The position numbers were made by a program, and so were the translations under genes. Shown here in pieces: positions 27,572-35,514 of a DNA stretch of 43,137 nucleotides (positions within the stretch are counted from its first letter, which is position 1; each line of letters begins with the position of its first letter). Under the pieces are notes generated by a model, which was not told where the DNA came from, did not search any database, and saw only the letters and a program-made list of their open reading frames with translations. Origin of the DNA: Candidatus Azophilus lithoversatilis (GTDB lineage Bacteria; Pseudomonadota; Gammaproteobacteria; Pseudomonadales; Azotimanducaceae); NCBI GenBank assembly GCA_028278675.1, contig JAQAJJ010000026.1, forward strand, positions 1-43,137, in the 5' to 3' direction.

Positions 27572-27697
27572 CGAGTCAAGCTGCGCCGTGCAATGGCGCT
27601 TCGAACGGCCTGCGGCGGCGATGCTGGTGACGAACGGAGCTTCATCCACGCCAACTGCCATGAGGTAAACTGAGGCGGAAAGAGTTGATGAAACCAA

Positions 27698-28906
27698 GTG
27701 CGGAAATTCGCGATCAAGTTGCTGGCCGGATTTCGACGGCTCCTGCTGTTGGTCAGAAAGCTCAGGGCCAGGACGCCCGACGACATCGCCGCCGAGCGGG
27801 TGGTCAGCGGGCGGGCATGGGATGAGTTCTGCGACACCCTGAAGGCTGCTGGCGCGTCGCTGAACTTTCCGGGCGCACCGCAGGACGCCTTCAATCAAGC
27901 CGAGGGCTATCGGTATCTCAGCCGCTTGGCACGCGGAGGATTGATGGCCTTTGTCGAACACGCCGACCCGAAGGCGCCGGTGCTGCATCGCGTGGCCAAC
28001 GAGACCGTCAAGCTGGGCGCCGACAACCCGGACAACCACTACCAGACAGCGGCGATCAACGGCGACTACGAATACCGGATCTCCGGCTGTCGCAATACCG
28101 TGTCCCATCTCACCTTCGGCACCCATGCGGGCGACTACGGGCAGGGCGGCGGCCTGCCGCCCACCGGCCACATCGACGCCACCGAGATCGAGTTGGACGC
28201 CGAGGGGCGCTTCGAGCTGGCCCTAAGCCAACAACCCCGGCCCGGCAACTGGCTGCCGATGACGTCCGAAACGGGCACCCTGATCGTGCGCCAGACCTTT
28301 GCCGACCGCGACCGGGAAACTCCGGCGGAACTGACGATTGAGCGGATCAACTGCGCAGCGCAGGACAAGCGCCCCACGCCGCTTACGCCGCAGCAATTGG
28401 ACGCAGGCCTGAAGTCCGCGAGCCTGCTGGCGGCAGGCGCATCCTTGATGTTCGCCAAGTGGGCGCGCGACTTTCAACGCCACAGCAACGCCCTGCCCCG
28501 CTTCGACCAGGACGTGTCCAATGCTGCCGGAGGCGACCCCAACATCGCCTACTACCACAGCCACTGGGCGCTCGCCGAGGACGAGGCGCTGCTGATCGAA
28601 GTGGTCCCACCGGATTGCGAATACTGGAACTTCCAACTCAACAACTACTGGATGGAGTCGTTGGACTACCGCCACCATCGGATTCACACCAACAAGCACT
28701 TGGCAAACTTGGAAGACGACGGCAGCATCCGGCTGGTGGTGGCGCACCAAGACCCCGGCTTGGCGAACTGGATCGAAACCGCTGGCCATCGGTCGGGCAC
28801 CATGTGCTTTCGTTGGGTGCAGGCGGCAGCCCATCCGCAGCCCGCCACCCGCGTGGTCAGATTCAGCGACCTCGCCGCGCGGCGGCAAGCGCCGTCCCCG
28901 CCGTGA
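27698..28906 (+). CDS. DUF1214 domain protein
   Basis: 402 aa. The C-terminal half carries the DUF1214 pattern (DPNIAYYHSHWALAEDEALLIE, CEYWNFQLNNYWMESLDYRHH). The N-terminal part (RVVSGRAWDEFCDTLKAAG, TPDNHYQTA-like NPDNHYQTAAI) is the usual partner region. Function unknown; such genes often sit near sulfotransferases and SDRs in lipid-degrading bacteria. Start is GTG 27698, preceded by GGAAAGAG; no upstream ATG is in frame. It overlaps the sulfotransferase start by 4 bp (GTGA), so it leads a four- or five-gene operon. Confidence 0.8.
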   Translation: MRKFAIKLLAGFRRLLLLVRKLRARTPDDIAAERVVSGRAWDEFCDTLKAAGASLNFPGAPQDAFNQAEGYRYLSRLARGGLMAFVEHADPKAPVLHRVANETVKLGADNPDNHYQTAAINGDYEYRISGCRNTVSHLTFGTHAGDYGQGGGLPPTGHIDATEIELDAEGRFELALSQQPRPGNWLPMTSETGTLIVRQTFADRDRETPAELTIERINCAAQDKRPTPLTPQQLDAGLKSASLLAAGASLMFAKWARDFQRHSNALPRFDQDVSNAAGGDPNIAYYHSHWALAEDEALLIEVVPPDCEYWNFQLNNYWMESLDYRHHRIHTNKHLANLEDDGSIRLVVAHQDPGLANWIETAGHRSGTMCFRWVQAAAHPQPATRVVRFSDLAARRQAPSPP

Positions 28907-30258
28907 AGCGCGTCACGGAAACGCCAACCGACTACGCCCGCCCCTACCGGCCCTGGCCCGTGACCGCCTTCAACGCCTTGGCGCGCCGAACGCCGCGCTC
29001 CGGCCCGCTGCGGCGGCTCGACGCCGACCGAATGCTGGCCAACGCCCGCAAGCGCACAGGGCTCAAGGATCTGGGCGATGAGCGCTGCCTGACGGCGCTG
29101 CGGGTGCTGGTGCGCGCCATCAACGATGAGGCCCAACTCACGCCGACCGGCGTGCTGCTGCAAAGGCAACGCATCGAGGGCGCATTGACCAACCGGCTGC
29201 GGGCGCAGCAGGCGCTCAAGCGGCATCCCGAAATCCATGACCTGGAATTGGGCAAGGTGGTGCTGATCGCCGGTTTGCAACGCACCGGCACCACTGCGCT
29301 GCACCGGCTGGTGGCCTCGCATCCGGACGTGCGGGCGCTGATGTCCTGGGAGGCCCTCAATCCAGCGCCGCTGCCCGGCGAGGGCGAGCGCGGGTTCGAC
29401 CGGCGGCTGCGGCGCGCCCGGGCGGCCGAACGGGCCATCGCCTACTTAGCGCCCGCGTTCTTCGCCGTGCACCCCATCGACCACGATGCGCCGGAGGAGG
29501 ACATCCTGCTGCTCGACCTGTCGTTCATGAGCCAGACCCCCGAAGCCACGATGCACGTGCCGAGCTACGCGAAGTGGCTGGAAGGGCAGGACCACGCCCC
29601 CGCCTACCAATACCTGCGAAACCTGCTACAAATCCTGCACTGGCAGCGGCCCGCGAGTTCTCCTGATCGCGGGAGAAGGTTGCGCGGTGAATCAACTCTT
29701 GCGCCCGGCGACCACCCTGTCGCCGGTCTGAGGCATCGCCTCGTCAGTCACTGGGTGCTGAAGACCCCCAACCACCTGGAGCATCTGGACACGGCGCTGA
29801 AGACATTTCCCGAATTGACCGTGGTGCAAACCCACCGCGACCCGCAGGTGGCCTTGGCCTCGTTCCTCAGCATGGTGGCCCATGGCCGGGGGGTGTTCAG
29901 CGACCGGATCGACCCCGAGGCCATCGCTCGCCACTGGACGGCGAAGGCCCGCCGGATGATCGAGCGCGCCGAGGCGGCACGCCGCCAAGCGGACCCTGAC
30001 CGTTTCTTGGATGTGCTGTACCGCGACCTAGTGCGCGACCCCAAGGCGCAGCTTGAACGGGTCTATCGCCAAGCCGGCATCCCCTTCGACGCTGAAGCGC
30101 AAAGCGCCGCAGCTCGCACGGCGCAGCACAACCCGCAGCACCGCCACGGCAAACACATTTACAATGCGAAGCACTTCGGACTCGACCGCAGCGCGCTCCA
30201 AGAGGCCTTCGCATCCTATCAGGCGCACCATGGCATTCCTGGAGAGCAAGCGCATTAA
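28903..30258 (+). CDS. sulfotransferase family protein with an in-frame repeat insertion
   Basis: 451 aa, PAPS-dependent sulfotransferase-like. The 5'-phosphosulfate loop is IAGLQRTGTTALHRLVASHP; the 3'-phosphate segment is VVQTHRDPQVALASFLSM; FYKDL-type region DVLYRDLVRDP follows. GTG 28903 overlaps the DUF1214 stop. The odd feature is residues about 250-283, between HWQRP and HWVLKTPNHLEHL: these are encoded by an 83-bp dispersed repeat (29662-29744), giving SPDRGRRLRGEST onward. In relatives WVLKTP follows the QWQ-P helix closely. The extra segment adds about 30 Arg-rich residues between core elements, yet the frame is kept and the rest is well conserved. Substrate unknown, likely a lipid or sterol hydroxyl. 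Confidence 0.85.
   Translation: MKRVTETPTDYARPYRPWPVTAFNALARRTPRSGPLRRLDADRMLANARKRTGLKDLGDERCLTALRVLVRAINDEAQLTPTGVLLQRQRIEGALTNRLRAQQALKRHPEIHDLELGKVVLIAGLQRTGTTALHRLVASHPDVRALMSWEALNPAPLPGEGERGFDRRLRRARAAERAIAYLAPAFFAVHPIDHDAPEEDILLLDLSFMSQTPEATMHVPSYAKWLEGQDHAPAYQYLRNLLQILHWQRPASSPDRGRRLRGESTLAPGDHPVAGLRHRLVSHWVLKTPNHLEHLDTALKTFPELTVVQTHRDPQVALASFLSMVAHGRGVFSDRIDPEAIARHWTAKARRMIERAEAARRQADPDRFLDVLYRDLVRDPKAQLERVYRQAGIPFDAEAQSAAARTAQHNPQHRHGKHIYNAKHFGLDRSALQEAFASYQAHHGIPGEQAH
29662..29744 (+). repeat. 83-bp dispersed repeat, copy 2, inside the sulfotransferase gene
   Basis: Ungapped match to copy 3 (32224-32306, minus) at 63 of 83 bases by hand count, and to copy 1 (12821-12903). The last 14 bases before 29744 (AGGCATCGCCTCGT) are identical to copy 3. 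It is translated in the same frame that is open in the other two copies (EST-x-A-x-GD-x-P-x-x-GLR). Confidence 0.88.
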
Positions 30259-31234
30259 GAGCGTAGCCAGCGCCCTCAGGGCAGCCATCGGCCAACGGGC
30301 CACCGAGCGGGCGAGCATCGAGCCGGTGCCCAGGAGCCAGCGAATCGACGGCAAGGTCTGCTTGGTGACCGGCGCCAACAGCGGGCTCGGCAAGGCGGTC
30401 GCCATCGACTTGGCCGAACGCGGCGGCGTTGTGCTGATGGCCTGCCGCGGCGGCCACCCCGAAGCCGGCGAGGAGGTGAAGCGCCGCTCCAGCTCCGAGG
30501 CGGTCCGTATGCTCAAGGTGGATCTGGCCGATCTGTCAAGCATCCATCGGCTATGCGATGAACTGCGCAGCACCACCCCCAGGATCGACATCGCCGTGTT
30601 GAACGCCGGGCTCATGCCGCGCCGGGCAAGCCGGTCCAAACAAGGGTTCGAGCTGATGTTCGCCGTCCACTTTCTGGCCAACCGGGTGCTGGTTGACCGT
30701 CTGCTTGAGGACGGCCTGCTCAACCCGTCGGATGGCGCCGGCGAGACGCCGCGCATCATTCTGGTGTCCTCCGAGACCCATCGCAACGCCGAGCCGATCG
30801 ACTTCGGCCGTCTCGGCGCATTCGCCAACTACCCGTTCAAGGACGGCCTCAAGCACTACGGCCAAAGCAAGCTGGCCCAATGCACGTTCGCCCAGACGCT
30901 GTCGCGCCGGCTGAATCCGGAACCCGAGGTGCGCATCGCCGTCCACGCGCTCTGCCCCGGGCCGATCAACTCCAACATCGCGCACGAGGCGCCGATGCTG
31001 CTAAAGCCCTTGCTTAGTCCGGTCATGAAGGTCTCTTTCCTAGACCCCGCCAAAGCGGCGCTGCCAGTGACCTACCTCTGCTGCGCCAAGGTCGCCGGCG
31101 AGCGTACCGGCCTCTATCTCCACATGATGCGGGAGAAGGCCCCGGCGCCCGAAGCCTCGGACCCGCAAAACGGCGCCAAGCTCTGGTCGGAAAGCGAGGC
31201 GTTGATGCGCCCATTCGCGCCCGACCCGAGTTGA
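30230..31234 (+). CDS. short-chain dehydrogenase/reductase (retinol dehydrogenase-like)
   Basis: 334 aa. Rossmann motif GKVCLVTGANSGLGKAVAID (TGxxxGxG), the AVLNAG turn, Ser in ILVSSETH, and catalytic YGQSK. The N-terminal 45 residues are an amphipathic extension. ATG 30230 overlaps the sulfotransferase end by 29 bp. The type is that of RDH11-14 enzymes acting on hydrophobic alcohols or ketones with NADP(H). With the following SDR, the sulfotransferase and the DUF1214 protein, it suggests processing of a lipid or isoprenoid. No alternative upstream start is needed. Confidence 0.9.
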   Translation: MAFLESKRIKSVASALRAAIGQRATERASIEPVPRSQRIDGKVCLVTGANSGLGKAVAIDLAERGGVVLMACRGGHPEAGEEVKRRSSSEAVRMLKVDLADLSSIHRLCDELRSTTPRIDIAVLNAGLMPRRASRSKQGFELMFAVHFLANRVLVDRLLEDGLLNPSDGAGETPRIILVSSETHRNAEPIDFGRLGAFANYPFKDGLKHYGQSKLAQCTFAQTLSRRLNPEPEVRIAVHALCPGPINSNIAHEAPMLLKPLLSPVMKVSFLDPAKAALPVTYLCCAKVAGERTGLYLHMMREKAPAPEASDPQNGAKLWSESEALMRPFAPDPS

Positions 31235-31243
31235 GGACAAACG

Positions 31244-32224
31244 ATGGCCACCACGCACCTCCCGACCATGCTCCGCGACACCGCCGTGCACTTGGTCCGC
31301 CTCCTCGGCCCCAAGCCGATGGCCAAGCCCACGGACATGGCCGGCCGTCGGGTCATCGTCACCGGCGCATCAAGCGGCTCCATTGGCTATGCGGCGGCGC
31401 TTGAGTTGGCCCGCTGGGGCGCCGAGGTGGTCGTCACCTGCCGTCGCGACCCGGACGCGCTGCAGCAGGCGCTAAGGGCCGAACTCGGTCATGCCGGCGG
31501 TGGCGTGGCCGCCCAGGCTTTGGACCTCGCCGACCGCGACAGCGTCAGCGCCTTCGCCGGTTGGTATCGCCGGCGCTTCGGCGCACTGCATGTGCTGATC
31601 AACAACGCCGGCATCCTGCACGACGTGCTGGCGCTACGGCGCCAGGTGGAGCGCTCGCCGGATGGCTTCGAGGTCCACTGGCGCATCAACTATCTTGGCA
31701 CCTTCCATCTCACCAGCCTGCTGCTGCCCACTCTCATCGACAGCGCGGCAGCGGACGGCGACGCCAGGGTGCTCAACGTGACCTCGCACCAACACATGCG
31801 GGGCCGCAATGACCGCCTGTTTGCGGAATTCGGGGGCCACAACCCTTGGGATGCCTACGGCCAATCCAAGCTGGCGCTGATCCACATGACGCAGGCGCTC
31901 CATCGCCGCCACGGCGGGACGGGCAAATTTCGTGCCCTGTCGGTGCATCCCGGCTCGGTGTACACCAACCTGGTTGCCGGTGGCCTTGAGTCCTACCGCG
32001 GCGTTCGGCCGATTCAATGGCTGTTGGCGGCGCCAGTGAAGGCAGCGCTGCTGTCGCCGCAGCAGGGCGCTCAGACCACCCTCTTCTGCGCGACGGATGC
32101 CGATGTGGAAGGCGGGCGCTACTATGAACGCTGCGCCGTCGGCCGCCCCTCGACCGATGCGCTGGATGCCTCGGTCGCCGAGCGGCTGTGGGAGCTATCG
32201 GAGGAATGGCTGGCGCAACCCTAA
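31244..32224 (+). CDS. short-chain dehydrogenase/reductase
   Basis: 326 aa, 9 bp after the previous SDR and related to it. Cofactor motif VTGASSGSIGYAAA has two extra residues relative to the common TGxxxGIG. NNAG is intact (LINNAGILHD), Ser lies in VLNVTSHQH and the active site is YGQSKLA. A GGACAA stretch lies before ATG 31244. The coding end runs directly into copy 3 of the 83-bp repeat: the TAA stop at 32222-32224 touches its edge, so repeat insertion may have defined the C-terminus. Confidence 0.9.
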   Translation: MATTHLPTMLRDTAVHLVRLLGPKPMAKPTDMAGRRVIVTGASSGSIGYAAALELARWGAEVVVTCRRDPDALQQALRAELGHAGGGVAAQALDLADRDSVSAFAGWYRRRFGALHVLINNAGILHDVLALRRQVERSPDGFEVHWRINYLGTFHLTSLLLPTLIDSAAADGDARVLNVTSHQHMRGRNDRLFAEFGGHNPWDAYGQSKLALIHMTQALHRRHGGTGKFRALSVHPGSVYTNLVAGGLESYRGVRPIQWLLAAPVKAALLSPQQGAQTTLFCATDADVEGGRYYERCAVGRPSTDALDASVAERLWELSEEWLAQP

Positions 32225-32306
32225 CGAGGCGATGCCTCAGACCGATGAGTGGGCGGTCGCCGGACGCAGAAGTGGACTCGTATGACAATCCACTCCCGCG
32301 ATCAAG
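32224..32306 (-). repeat. 83-bp dispersed repeat, copy 3
   Basis: Minus-strand copy between the SDR gene and the SRPBCC gene. In the repeat's own frame it encodes YESTSASGDRPLIGLRHRL, closely like copies 1 and 2. It starts at the last base of the SDR stop codon. Confidence 0.88.
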
Positions 32307-32337
32307 AAAACCAAGCGTCGCTATAGGAGTTTGATCC

Positions 32338-32796
32338 ATGTTCAACCACGTCCTGCGTTCCGACCCGGTCACCATAGACGCACCCATCGAGGCCGCTTGG
32401 CGGGTGCTCGCGGCGGTGGAAGACTACGGTGAGTGGAATCCGTTCACGCCTTCCGTCAAAACCGACCTCAAGATGGGTTCTCGGGTGGATATGCGGGTCC
32501 AGATGGGGCCCATTCGCCTGAAGCAGACGGAAATCGTCTGCGCCGTCGAGCCACCCCGCCTGTTGGCGTGGTACACCACCATGGGCGCCCGCTTCCTGCT
32601 CCACGCCGTGCGGGAGCAGCGGCTTGAAGCCTTGAGCGAGAAACAGTGCCGCTACATCACGACGGACGCCTTCACAGGCATCCTGACCCCCTTGGTGGCC
32701 GGGCTGGCTGGCCGCACCGTTGAACGGGGATTCAACAGCGTCGCCCAAGGCTTGAAGCAACGCGCCGAGACTCTGGCCAGGCCCGCACCGCGTTAG
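32338..32796 (+). CDS. SRPBCC-fold lipid-binding-like protein
   Basis: 152 aa. Typical START/SRPBCC layout: VTIDAPIEAAWRVLAAVEDYGEWNPF, then beta strands (LKMGSRVDMRVQMG), LLAWYTTM and a long C-terminal helix (RGFNSVAQGLKQRAETL). AGGAG lies eight bases before ATG 32338. Members bind hydrophobic ligands or act as polyketide cyclase-like proteins. It follows the SDR pair after a repeat and may share their lipid substrate. Confidence 0.85.
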   Translation: MFNHVLRSDPVTIDAPIEAAWRVLAAVEDYGEWNPFTPSVKTDLKMGSRVDMRVQMGPIRLKQTEIVCAVEPPRLLAWYTTMGARFLLHAVREQRLEALSEKQCRYITTDAFTGILTPLVAGLAGRTVERGFNSVAQGLKQRAETLARPAPR

Positions 32797-32815
32797 GGCG
32801 CTGTCGCGCAGGAGT

Positions 32816-32899
32816 GGCGCTTCGCGCCGCCGAGGAGTCACGCCCGACTTCAACTGGGTTTCGCGCCAGCGAAACTCCAACGCGAACCGAAGGTTCGCG
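32816..32899. terminator. cluster of three hairpins between convergent genes
   Basis: GGCGC-ttc-GCGCC (32816-32828), GTTTCGC-gcca-GCGAAAC (32858-32875) and CGCGAACC-gaa-GGTTCGCG (32881-32899), all perfect stems. They lie between the SRPBCC gene and trmJ, which converge here. No T-tracts, so REP-like mRNA 3'-end structures are as likely as intrinsic terminators. The last stem resembles 40020-40042. Confidence 0.55.
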
Positions 32900-32955
32900 C
32901 CATCCCGCCCTGGCTTTCGAGGCGCGGCGATATCGACTACACGACACGCTCTGCT

Positions 32956-33690
32956 TCAGTCGGGGATTGAGCCGAGCCTTTGCAGGTGGGTCGCAATGCC
33001 ACGCAGCATGCGCACCTCGGTCTGGTCCAGTCCGGCGCGAGCGGCGAGGCGGCGCAGGCGGGTCAGGGTCTGGCCGGGATTGGCGGGGTCGAGGAAGTCC
33101 GCGGCCACCAGCAAGCGCTCCAAGTGGGTCAACATCGCTTCAACTTCAGCGGCGGTGGCCGGGGGCCGGTCCCATTCCGGTTCAACCGGCGCCGATTGCC
33201 CGGAGAAGAGTTCGTAGGCGACCACCTGCACCGCCATGGCCAAGTTCAAGGATGGGTAGTCCGGCGAGGCGGGGATGCGCAGATGCGCGTTGCAGCGCTG
33301 CAGCTCCTCATTGCTGAGGCCGTCCGCCTCGCGGCCGAACAGCACCGCCACCTGGCCGGCGGCGGCTTCGGCGAGCAGCCTCTGCGCCGAGGCGCGGACA
33401 TCCGCCACCGGCCAAGGGATGCGTCTCGGCCGGGCGCTGGCGCCAACCACCCAATGGCAGTCCGCGATCGCCTCATCAAGGCTCGCGCAAACCCGGCACT
33501 CGTCCAGCACGTCGGTGGCGGAGGCCGCCCGCCACTCGGCCTGCGGGTCTGGGTAGCGCAGAGGATTGACCAGCGCCAAGCGCGAAAGGCCCATGGTCTT
33601 CATGGCTCGGGCAGCGGCGCCGATGTTGCCCGGATGGCTGGGCGCCACCAGCACGATGCGAATGTTGTTTAGTGTCGTGTCTGAGCTCAT
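32956..33690 (-). CDS. trmJ: tRNA (cytidine/uridine-2'-O-)-methyltransferase TrmJ
   Basis: SpoU-class (trefoil knot) enzyme methylating ribose of tRNA position 32. 244 aa. Motif 1 LVAPSHPGNIGAAARAMKTM, motif 2 VLFGREADGLSNEEL and motif 3 IPASPDYPSLNLAMAVQV are intact; the C-terminal extension (TLTRLRRLAARAGLDQTEV) is the TrmJ type. Divergent from suhB with only 21 bp between, as commonly seen. In E. coli it lies directly upstream of iscR; here it is downstream of the isc genes and in the opposite orientation, with the lipid cassette between. Confidence 0.95.
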   Translation of the reverse strand: MSSDTTLNNIRIVLVAPSHPGNIGAAARAMKTMGLSRLALVNPLRYPDPQAEWRAASATDVLDECRVCASLDEAIADCHWVVGASARPRRIPWPVADVRASAQRLLAEAAAGQVAVLFGREADGLSNEELQRCNAHLRIPASPDYPSLNLAMAVQVVAYELFSGQSAPVEPEWDRPPATAAEVEAMLTHLERLLVAADFLDPANPGQTLTRLRRLAARAGLDQTEVRMLRGIATHLQRLGSIPD

Positions 33691-33711
33691 ATTGCAGTAG
33701 GCTACCCGGCC

Positions 33712-34500
33712 ATGCAGCCGATGGCCAACATGGCGTTGCGGGCCGCCCGCCGCGCCTCACCGATCCTCCTGCAGGCCATGGACCGGCTTGATGAGCTCAA
33801 GGTGGAGGAAAAGGCCCCCAACGACTTCGTCTCCAGCATCGACCGCCAAGCAGAGCGGGTCATCGTCGATACACTGCTCGAGGCCTACCCGGAACATGGG
33901 GTGATTGCCGAGGAAGGCAGCGGCGAGGAACGCGCCGACGCCGAATACACCTGGATCATCGACCCGCTGGACGGGACGCTCAACTACTTGCAGGGGATTC
34001 CCCACTTCGCCATCTCGATCGCGGCGCGGCGCGGACGGCAAATCGAGCACGCCGTGATCGTCGATCCGGTGCGCAACGAGGAGTGGGTGGCGAGCCGGGG
34101 CGCCGGCGCGCAACTGAACGGCAAGCGCATCCGGGTCAGCCAGACGCGCCAGCTAAGCGACGCCGTGATCGCCACCGGGCTGCCGCCCGGCGCCCGCGAC
34201 CGGCTCGGCGCGTTCAACGCCGCGGTCGCCGAATTCACCGACAATTGCCGAAACATCCGCCGCCAAGGCTCAGCGGCGCTTGATCTGGCCTATGTGGCCA
34301 GCGGGCGGCTCGACGGCTTCTGGGAAATGGGCTTGGCGCCTTGGGACATCGCCGCCGGATCGCTGCTCATCAAGGAAGCGGGCGGCTTCGTCGCCGACCT
34401 CGAAGGCGGTGAACGCTACTTCGACAGCGGCGACATCGTGGTGGCCAACCCCCGATGCTTCAAATTGATGGTGGCCTGCCTGCGGCGGCACGTCGCCTGA
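33712..34500 (+). CDS. suhB: inositol-1-monophosphatase family protein SuhB
   Basis: 262 aa Mg-dependent phosphatase that in gammaproteobacteria also acts in rRNA transcription antitermination. Metal-site motifs are present: EEGSGEE, WIIDPLDGTLNYLQGIPHF and GLAPWDIAAGSLLIKEAGG. N-terminus MQPMANMALRAARRA matches the family start. Divergent from trmJ. The stop codon lies within a strong hairpin that probably ends the transcript. Confidence 0.95.
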   Translation: MQPMANMALRAARRASPILLQAMDRLDELKVEEKAPNDFVSSIDRQAERVIVDTLLEAYPEHGVIAEEGSGEERADAEYTWIIDPLDGTLNYLQGIPHFAISIAARRGRQIEHAVIVDPVRNEEWVASRGAGAQLNGKRIRVSQTRQLSDAVIATGLPPGARDRLGAFNAAVAEFTDNCRNIRRQGSAALDLAYVASGRLDGFWEMGLAPWDIAAGSLLIKEAGGFVADLEGGERYFDSGDIVVANPRCFKLMVACLRRHVA

Positions 34501-34545
34501 CGGCACGTCGCCGTCAGGCGACGTGATCGAGTTGCTGCGCAACTC
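34489..34545. terminator. two perfect hairpins between suhB and secF
   Basis: A 16-bp perfect stem CACGTCGCCTGACGGC with 5-base loop (34489-34525) includes the suhB stop; a second, 8-bp stem CGAGTTGC with 3-base loop spans 34527-34545. The genes converge here, so the pair may stop transcription from both sides, although a T-tract is lacking. Confidence 0.65.
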
Positions 34546-34587
34546 GGCACGTGTCGGGTAGCTGGGGCGGTCTGAGGAATCGCTTGG

Positions 34588-35514
34588 CTAAGGGTAGGAC
34601 TCCTTGGCGCTCTCCTTTTCCGGAACAACCAGGTCCTCGCGGGAAATGTTCATCACCATCAGCATGTTGGCGGCGATGTAGATCGACGAATAGGTGCCGA
34701 TCACCACGCCGAAAGTGAGCGCTGCGGCGAAGCCGCGGATGCCCTCGCCGCCGGCGATGAGCAGCGCCAGCAACACGAACAGGGTGGTCATGGAGGTCAC
34801 CAGGGTGCGGCCGAGGGTCTGGTTGAGGGAGCGGTTGATGACGTCGACGGGCGCTCCCTTGCGCAGGGTGCGGAAATTCTCCCGGATGCGGTCCGAGACC
34901 ACGATGGTGTCGTTGAGCGAGTAGCCCACCACCGCCAGCAGGGCCGCCACCACGGCCAAGTCGAAGGTCCATTGCAGGACGGAGAACAGGCCCAGCACCA
35001 AGCTGACGTCGTGCGCCAGGGCCACCACGGCACCAACCGAGAACTGCTTGGTGAAGCGGAACAGAATGTAGAGCATCACCACCGCCAAGGCAGTGAGAAT
35101 GGCCAGTCCCGCGCTCTCGGCCAGTTCCTCCCCCACCACCGGGCCGACAAAGTTGGACTGGCGCATCTCAGCCTCTGGAGCCTGTAGCCGAATGGTGGCC
35201 AGAATGCGGTCGCCGAGGCCCGCTGGGTCGCCTTCGCCTTGTGGGGGCATGCGGATCAGCACTTCCTTGTCGGAGCCAAAGTGCTGCACCACGCCGTTGA
35301 CGAAGCCAGCATCGTCGAGTTGGCTGCGCAGCGCTTCGGGATCGGCACTCGAGGGAAAGCCGACCTCCACCAAGGTGCCGCCGGTGAAGTCGAGGCCGAA
35401 ATTCAGGCCGTTGACGGTCAACGAGGTCAGCGACAGGAGAACCAGGCCGATCGACACGCTCCCCGCCAGCTTGCGGCGGCCCATGAAGTCGAAGTTGAAC
35501 TCCGGGAATTTCAT
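34588..35514 (-). CDS. secF: protein translocase subunit SecF
   Basis: Proton-driven partner of SecD that completes protein export. 308 aa with six membrane segments. Markers: GLDFTGGTLVEVGFPSSADPE (N-terminal periplasmic domain), FVGPVVGEELAESAGLAI, VGYSLNDTIVVSDRIRENF and TLFVLLALLIAGGEGIRGFA. ATG 35514 overlaps the secD stop (ATGA). Last gene of the queA-tgt-yajC-secD-secF operon. Confidence 0.97.
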   Translation of the reverse strand: MKFPEFNFDFMGRRKLAGSVSIGLVLLSLTSLTVNGLNFGLDFTGGTLVEVGFPSSADPEALRSQLDDAGFVNGVVQHFGSDKEVLIRMPPQGEGDPAGLGDRILATIRLQAPEAEMRQSNFVGPVVGEELAESAGLAILTALAVVMLYILFRFTKQFSVGAVVALAHDVSLVLGLFSVLQWTFDLAVVAALLAVVGYSLNDTIVVSDRIRENFRTLRKGAPVDVINRSLNQTLGRTLVTSMTTLFVLLALLIAGGEGIRGFAAALTFGVVIGTYSSIYIAANMLMVMNISREDLVVPEKESAKESYP

